Source of the DNA: Cynocephalus volans
Lineage: Eukaryota > Chordata > Mammalia > Dermoptera > Cynocephalidae
NCBI RefSeq assembly: GCF_027409185.1
Contig: NC_084465.1
Coordinates: forward strand, 28,313,864-28,377,863
Direction of reading: 5' to 3'
Length of the DNA: 64,000 nucleotides
The position numbers and the translations under genes were made by a program. The notes below the pieces were generated by a model. It was not told the origin of the DNA. It searched no databases and saw only the letters and a list, made by a program, of their open reading frames with translations. Each line of letters begins with the position of its first letter. Position 1 is the stretch's first letter. This document shows, in pieces, positions 59,045 through 64,000 of the stretch.

Positions 59045-59195
59045 TACAAGGAATTAGCTTTATTGAGAGATGATTTACATTCATAATATTCACCCTTTTA
59101 AAGTACACAATTCAGTTGCTTTTAGTGTATTCATAGAGTTGTACAATCATCACCACTTTTTAATTCCAGAATATTTTAATCACTCCAAAAAGAAG
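59045..59195 (-). mobile_element. Old L1 3'-end fragment
   Basis: CACCCTTTTAAAGTACACAATTCAG, TGTACAATCATCACCAC: antisense old L1 tail region. The young L1 is inserted next to it. Confidence 0.7.
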
Positions 59196-59202
59196 CACAC
59201 GA

Positions 59203-60740
59203 AAGGTTTTCAAGATGGCGGCGGCTGCAGCGGCTGGCGCGGAGTAGCTGAGGTGTAAAAGGCAGCCACTGGGCCTCAGGCAGCCGGGAAACTTGTGGAC
59301 CTTCCTCTCACCATCTCTTAAGGGAGGACTACAGCTGCTGGCCGGTCGTGGGGGCTCAACGCCACTTTGCCCCCGGCAGGAGAGGCTGCCTCATTTACAG
59401 GCAACAGCTTTGAAATGTGGAGCAGGAAAAGAACTGTTTCTTAGCTGCAAAAGCGAGTCTCGAAACAGGGAACATGGCGCCAGGGCTGCTGTGGATGCAG
59501 CCAGGATCCCGGAGGCTGGGGCCGCACTGAAAGCGGCCAGCTGCCCTATTCAGGATTCGAGGTTTCAGGCTGGCATTAAAGAAGACTCCTGGGAGCGCCC
59601 GAGCCGCGCCGCGACTGAACAGCCTGAGGCGGCAGTGCCGAGAACACGGAAGGCGACAAACCAGAGACAGAGAGCGAACAACCGACCTGGCACAGCACTG
59701 TGAGTGATCCCTGGCACAGCTCTGTTCGGGGGGTGGATGCCCACGTGGCTCCTGCCTGCGCTACCAGGCCACCCACCGCCCCAGGGCTGCCTCCATTTTC
59801 CCAGGTGCGGGCAGCTCCGCCCTGCTTGGCCATCACTGAGCCCATTTGCTTGGCCTGGCACGGGGCTTTCCGGAGCCTGCGGGCGGGCCTCCTCTCCCAC
59901 TCCCTCCACGGTTCTCTGGCGGGGCTGGTGGCATGGGGCGTCCCCGGCCAGTCTCGGGAGGGCATGGAAGTACGGGCGGGCCGACTGTCACTCCACCACA
60001 CCCTGGACTCCGGCCCACTAAACTTCCTGTTACTGGGAGGCAGATACCATCTCTGCGACCACCAGTTTGGAAAAAAGCCTAATGAATTTCTGGTTGGGAA
60101 TAGTGTGGTAGGAGAGTTCCCAGGTCCGCTTGAACCTGCCGGAGAGCAGGCTGCAGGTGGGCGCTAGACTCGGTTTATACCGGGGGGATACAAAGGTGAA
60201 CAAGACCCGAGAAAGATCTACACAGTGCTACAAAGGCACCCAGAGAGACCGGTCGTCTGTGCCTAGCAGAAACCTGGTAGACTTCCTGGGTGAGGCGGTG
60301 CCGAGCAGGGTCTTGAAGGCCCAGCTGATAGACGAGGGGTGCAGAAGACACACCCCAGCCCAGCACAGTGCGCACAGAGGGGGGAGACGTGCGGCCAGGG
60401 AGGCAGAAACTCGACAGAAACCACACACCCAGTGGGGTCGCCACTGCACGATCTAACAGCCTGGGCCAGAGCACACGGAACGGGGAGAAGTCCTGTACAG
60501 GAAGTGAAAGCTCAACAGAGATCACACACCCTGTGGTACGTGATCCAGCAGCCCAGCAGAGTCCAAGCTGACCAGAAAGGTGGATCCCTGGAGAAGCCCA
60601 AGACCCGAGGCAACTACACACACAAGACACTAGAGGCCAACTGAGCAGTCACGGCGGGAGCCATACCAAATTGGCAACCACAGCAACATCCTAGTTAGTC
60701 ATTAGTCTCAAACCGGTGGACTGTGAAACCCCCTGCCACA
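59203..60740 (+). promoter_or_regulatory. L1 5'UTR, GC-rich type
   Basis: The first ~970 bp is GC- and CpG-rich and does not resemble the 5' ends of the copies at 18.6-20.0, 21.2 and 48.7 kb. The last part (about 60340-60570) has two units related to the monomers of the antisense L1 (CAGAAACCACACACC and CAGAGATCACACACC). This is the likely internal RNA polymerase II promoter of the element. Confidence 0.75.
59211..59222 (+). promoter_or_regulatory. YY1-like site at L1 5' end
   Basis: CAAGATGGCGGC matches the YY1 consensus core AAGATGGCGGC. A YY1 site at the very start of the 5'UTR is known to position transcription start in human L1. Here the role is inferred from location and motif. Confidence 0.6.
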
Positions 60741-61715
60741 ATGAATAAACACCAAAAAAAAGACACCAGAAATACAAAAAATCAAGAAAGTACACCACCA
60801 AAAGTTAATAAATCTCATACTCTAGATCCTATAGAACAAGAAGCCCTTGAAATAACTGACAAGGAATTTCGAGTGATAATTCTAAGGAAACTGAATGAGA
60901 TACAAGAAAACTCAGCTAGACATCATGATGAAATGAGGAAAAGTATACAGGATCTGAAAGAGGAAATATACAAGGAAATCAATGTCCTGAAAAAAAATGT
61001 AGCAGAACTTGCTGAACTGAAGAAGTTATTCAGCGAAATAAAAAACACAACGGAGAGTTTAACCAGCAGGCTTGTCGAAGTTGAAGAGAGAACCTCTGAA
61101 CTTGAAGATGGGCTGTTTGAAATAACACAAGCAGACAAAAAGAAAGAAAAAAGAATCAAGGACATGGAAGAAAATCTGAGAGAGATATCAGACAACCTCA
61201 AGCGCTCAAATATCCGAGTCATGGGTATTCCAGAAGGGGAGGAAAAAGGAGATTCCATTGAAAACATATTCAACAAAATAGTGGCAGAAAACTTCCCAGG
61301 TATAGGAAAAATCACAGATCTTCAGATCCAGGAAGCTCAACGATCTCCAAACGTATTCAACCCAAAAAGGCCTTCTCCAAGACATGTCATAGTCAAATTG
61401 GCAAAACTCAGAGACAAAGAGAGAATCTTAAAAGCTGCAAGACAGAAGCGTCAAATCACCTATAAGGGAGCCCCAATCAGGTTAACATCAGACTTTTCAT
61501 CACAAACCCTAAAAGCTAGAAAGGAATGGGATGATATTTTCAAAATACTAAAAGACAAAGATTGCCAGCCAAGAATACTCTACCCTGCAAGGCTATCCTT
61601 CCGAAATGAGGGGCAAAATAGTATATTTCTCAGACAAACAAAAACTGCGGGAGTTCACTACCACAAGACCACCCTTACAAGAAATCCTCAAGGGAGTACT
61701 GGGTTTGGTTCCTGA
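60741..61715 (+). pseudogene. L1 ORF1 (RNA-binding protein), frameshifted near the 3' end
   Basis: The ATG at 60741 was chosen because the context matches the antisense copy; a frame-extending GTG lies at 60723. The frame is 324 codons: a basic N terminus, a coiled coil at about residues 55-145 (heptads through VEVEERTSELEDGLFEI), an RRM at about 150-250 (NIRVMGIPEGEEKGD, RHVIVKL), and a C-terminal domain. Compared with the copy at 46820-47801 there is one extra A in the run at about 61615-61618, so the last ~33 residues are out of the usual frame and end early at 61713-61715. The usual stop would be TAA at 61720-61722. ORF1p function is therefore probably impaired. Confidence 0.85.
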
Positions 61716-61909
61716 AAAATAACTACCACTGCCATAAAAACCTAAGAAAAATCTAAACCCGCTAGTACAATAAAAATGGCATTCATGAAGAGAAAACAAG
61801 CTAACAAAAACACTATCTACAACCTAAGGAACCAACAAACAAAGAAACCAAACAGTAAATCAGAAAGCAAGGAACAAAAGACACCTAAGACAACCAAACA
61901 ACCAATAAA

Positions 61910-64000
61910 ATGCTAGGAATAAATCAACACCTTTCAATAACAACTCTTAATGTTAAAGGCTTGAATTCCCCAATTAAAAGACACAGACTGGCTGACTGGA
62001 TCAAAAAGCAGGACCCAACTATATGCTGCCTACAAGAGACCCACCTCACCCATAAAGATTCACACAGACTAAGAGTGAAAGGATGGAAAAAGATTTACCA
62101 TGCAAACAGAAAAGAAAAACGAGCTGGAGTAGCTATTCTTATATCTGACAAAATAGACTTTAAACTAAAAACCATAAAAAGAGACAATGAGGGACACTAC
62201 TTAATGATAAAAGGACTGATCCATCAAGAAGACATAACAATCATAAATATGTACGCACCCAATGTTGGAGCAGCCAGATTTATAAAACAAACTCTATTAG
62301 ACCTAAAGAAGGAAATAGACACTAATACCATAATAGCAGGGGACCTGAACACTCCACTGTCAATATTAGACAGATCATCTAGGCAAAGAATCAGTAGAGA
62401 AACACAAGATCTAAACAAGACTCTAGACCAATTGGAATTGGCAGATATCTACAGAACATTCCACCCAACAACCTCAGAATATTCATTCTTCTCAGCAGCA
62501 CATGGATCATTCTCCAGGATAGATCACATATTAGGTCACAAATCAAGTCTCAATAAATTCAAAAAAATTGGAATTATCCCATGTATCTTCTCAGACCACA
62601 ATGGATTAAAACTAGAAATTAATAACAAACAAAACTCTGGAAACTATACAAACACATGGAAATTAAACAGCATTCTACTTAATGACATATGGGTCCAAGA
62701 AGAAATCAAGCAGGAAATCAAAAAGTTTATTGAAACTAATGAAAACAATGATACATCATACCAAAACCTGTGGGATACTGCAAAAGCAGTATTGAGGGGA
62801 AAATTTATTGCATTAAATGCTCACTTCAGAAGAATAGAAAGATGGCAAGTGAACAACCTAACACTTCACCTTAAAGAACTAGAAAAACAAGAACAATCCA
62901 AACCTAAAGTTAGCAGACGGAAAGAAATCATTAAGATCAGAGCAGAACTGAATGAAATTGAAAACCAAAAAACAATTCAAAAGATCAACGAATCAAAAAG
63001 TTGGTTTTTTGAAAAGATAAATAAAATAGACAAACCATTAGCATGGCTAACAAAAAAAAGAAGAGAGAAGACTCAAATAACAAAAATTAGAAATGAAAAA
63101 GGCGATATTACAACTGATTCATCTGAAATACAAGGAATCATTCGAGACTACTATAAACAACTATACGCCAACAAATTTGAAAATCTGGAGGAAATGGATA
63201 AATTTCTAGACACACACAAGCTCCCAAAACTGAACTGTGAAGATGTAGAAAATTTGAACAGACCAATAACAATAAAGGAGATTGAAGCTGTTATCAGAAG
63301 GCTCCCAACAAAGAAAAGCCCAGGACCAGATAGATTCACAGCAGAATTTTACCAAACATTCAAAGAGAAATTGACACCGATTCTTTACAAACTATTCCAA
63401 AAGATTGAAACGGACGCAAATCTCCCAAACTCATTCTATGAAGCAAACATCATCCTGATACCAAAATCAGGTAAAGATATAACCAAAAAAGAAAACTACA
63501 GGCCGATATCCTTGATGAATATAGATGCAAAAATCCTCACTAAAATACTAGCAAACAGAATACAGCAACACATACGAAAAATTATTCATCACGATCAAGT
63601 GGGATTCATCCCAGGGATGCAAGGTTGGTTCAACATACGCAAATCAATAAATGTGATACACCATATTAATAAACTCAAACACAAGGACCATATGATCATC
63701 TCTATAGATGCTGAAAAAGCATTTGATAAAGTTCAGCACTCATTCATGACAAAGACCCTCTATAAGTTAGGTATAGAGGGAAAGTATCTCAACATAATTA
63801 AAGCCATATATGCCAAACCCACTGCCAATATCATCCTGAATGGGGAAAAGCTGAAAGCTTTTCCTTTAAGAACAGGAACTAGACAAGGATGCCCACTCTC
63901 ACCACTCCTATTCAACATAGTGTTGGGAGTACTAGCCAGAGCAATCAGAGAAGAGAAGGAAATAAAGGGCATCCAGATTGGAAAAGATGAAGTCAAACTG
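61910..64000 (+). CDS. L1 ORF2 protein, 5' 697 codons, open to the window edge
   Basis: ORF2p has an N-terminal apurinic-type endonuclease that nicks DNA and a reverse transcriptase that primes on the nick. From the ATG at 61910 I read 697 codons without a stop up to base 64000. The endonuclease shows [24 protein letters not shown] and SDHNG, covering the expected catalytic Asn, Glu, Asp and His positions. RT begins with [14 protein letters not shown], where Arg replaces the Gly of other copies here, and continues to [12 protein letters not shown]. The window ends just before the FADD catalytic motif, so completeness cannot be judged. The start is not in any overlapping frame with ORF1 and lies about 190 nt after it. 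Confidence 0.9.
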   Translation, partial: MLGINQHLSITTLNVKGLNSPIKRHRLADWIKKQDPTICCLQETHLTHKDSHRLRVKGWKKIYHANRKEKRAGVAILISDKIDFKLKTIKRDNEGHYLMIKGLIHQEDITIINMYAPNVGAARFIKQTLLDLKKEIDTNTIIAGDLNTPLSILDRSSRQRISRETQDLNKTLDQLELADIYRTFHPTTSEYSFFSAAHGSFSRIDHILGHKSSLNKFKKIGIIPCIFSDHNGLKLEINNKQNSGNYTNTWKLNSILLNDIWVQEEIKQEIKKFIETNENNDTSYQNLWDTAKAVLRGKFIALNAHFRRIERWQVNNLTLHLKELEKQEQSKPKVSRRKEIIKIRAELNEIENQKTIQKINESKSWFFEKINKIDKPLAWLTKKRREKTQITKIRNEKGDITTDSSEIQGIIRDYYKQLYANKFENLEEMDKFLDTHKLPKLNCEDVENLNRPITIKEIEAVIRRLPTKKSPGPDRFTAEFYQTFKEKLTPILYKLFQKIETDANLPNSFYEANIILIPKSGKDITKKENYRPISLMNIDAKILTKILANRIQQHIRKIIHHDQVGFIPGMQGWFNIRKSINVIHHINKLKHKDHMIISIDAEKAFDKVQHSFMTKTLYKLGIEGKYLNIIKAIYAKPTANIILNGEKLKAFPLRTGTRQGCPLSPLLFNIVLGVLARAIREEKEIKGIQIGKDEVKL

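Larger units (their letters stand above)
59203..64000 (+). mobile_element. Near-complete young L1, 3' end outside the window
   Basis: Sense L1 with a 1.54-kb 5'UTR (59203-60740), ORF1 (60741 on), a ~190-bp spacer, and ORF2 (61910 to the edge). The 5' start carries CAAGATGGCGGC. It has few disruptions compared with the antisense copies. Its 3' duplication and tail are beyond the window, so full length is likely but not shown. The 5' boundary is accurate to about 10 bp. Confidence 0.92.

Noticed and set aside
59293-60167. Long open frames on both strands of the L1 5'UTR (114-155 codons), possibly an antisense ORF0-like gene
   Set aside because: GC-rich DNA with few stops gives long frames in several phases. 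None has a recognised family and the second L1 5'UTR type lacks them.
60723-60740. L1 ORF1 start at 60723
   Set aside because: That codon is GTG. The ATG at 60741 has the context found in the other L1 copy.

Overview
This window is nuclear DNA from a placental mammal. The split genes have GT/AG introns, and most of the rest is mammalian interspersed repeats (MIR, L2, old L1, ERVL/MaLR, Tigger, MER5-like hAT pieces) plus an abundant younger L1 family. A short SINE built from one or two tRNA-Ile-like units followed by poly(A) occurs at least five times, three copies with clear target-site duplications. It resembles the CYN family of colugos (Dermoptera). No Alu, B1/B2, Bov-tA or CanSINE copy was seen. 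I therefore lean towards a colugo, but the species call is an inference.

Only two protein-coding genes are supported, both in the first 14 kb and arranged head to head. ARF5 is on the minus strand, with six coding exons between 1051 and 3665 and a protein of 180 residues. It encodes a class II ADP-ribosylation factor GTPase. GCC1 is on the plus strand, with two coding exons at 8036-9067 and 9878-11173 and a protein of 775 residues. It encodes a trans-Golgi coiled-coil golgin with a C-terminal GRIP domain. Each starts in its own CpG-rich promoter. The pair matches the ARF5-GCC1 neighbourhood of human 7q32. The bases from about 14 kb onward match the long gene-poor interval beyond the 3' end of GCC1, and I find no further gene there.

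Region by region: 1-4 kb holds ARF5 and its promoter. 4-7.3 kb holds ancient repeats and two SINEs. 7.3-13.5 kb holds GCC1. 14-17.9 kb holds MIR/L2 fragments and a palindrome. 17.9-21 kb is an old antisense L1 3' region interrupted by a SINE and by a short internally deleted L1 copy, and 21.2-22.2 kb holds a second short L1 copy made mostly of 5'UTR. 22-34 kb holds L2, MIR, a Tigger with a nested mariner MITE, and LTR fragments. About 36-38.2 kb is an antisense ERVL-type pol remnant with recognisable integrase signatures. 38.97-49.02 kb is a 10-kb block of young antisense L1 DNA inserted into an L2. 49-59 kb is mostly unique sequence, with a 95-bp tandem duplication at 51.1 kb and an unusually repeat-poor stretch at 51.9-53.1 kb. 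From about 59.2 kb to the end lies a nearly complete sense-strand L1 whose ORF2 stays open to the window edge.

The most interesting part is the L1 biology. Three head-to-tail L1 3' ends, each with its own poly(A) tract, lie inside a single pair of 15-bp target-site duplications. A further ~250 bp of non-L1 sequence at the 5' end is also inside that pair. Two short L1 copies carry 5'UTR sequence but lack most of the coding region, and both are flanked by duplication-like repeats, as expected for retrotransposed spliced or prematurely ended L1 RNAs. At least two different L1 5'UTR types are present, one with about six degenerate promoter-like monomers.
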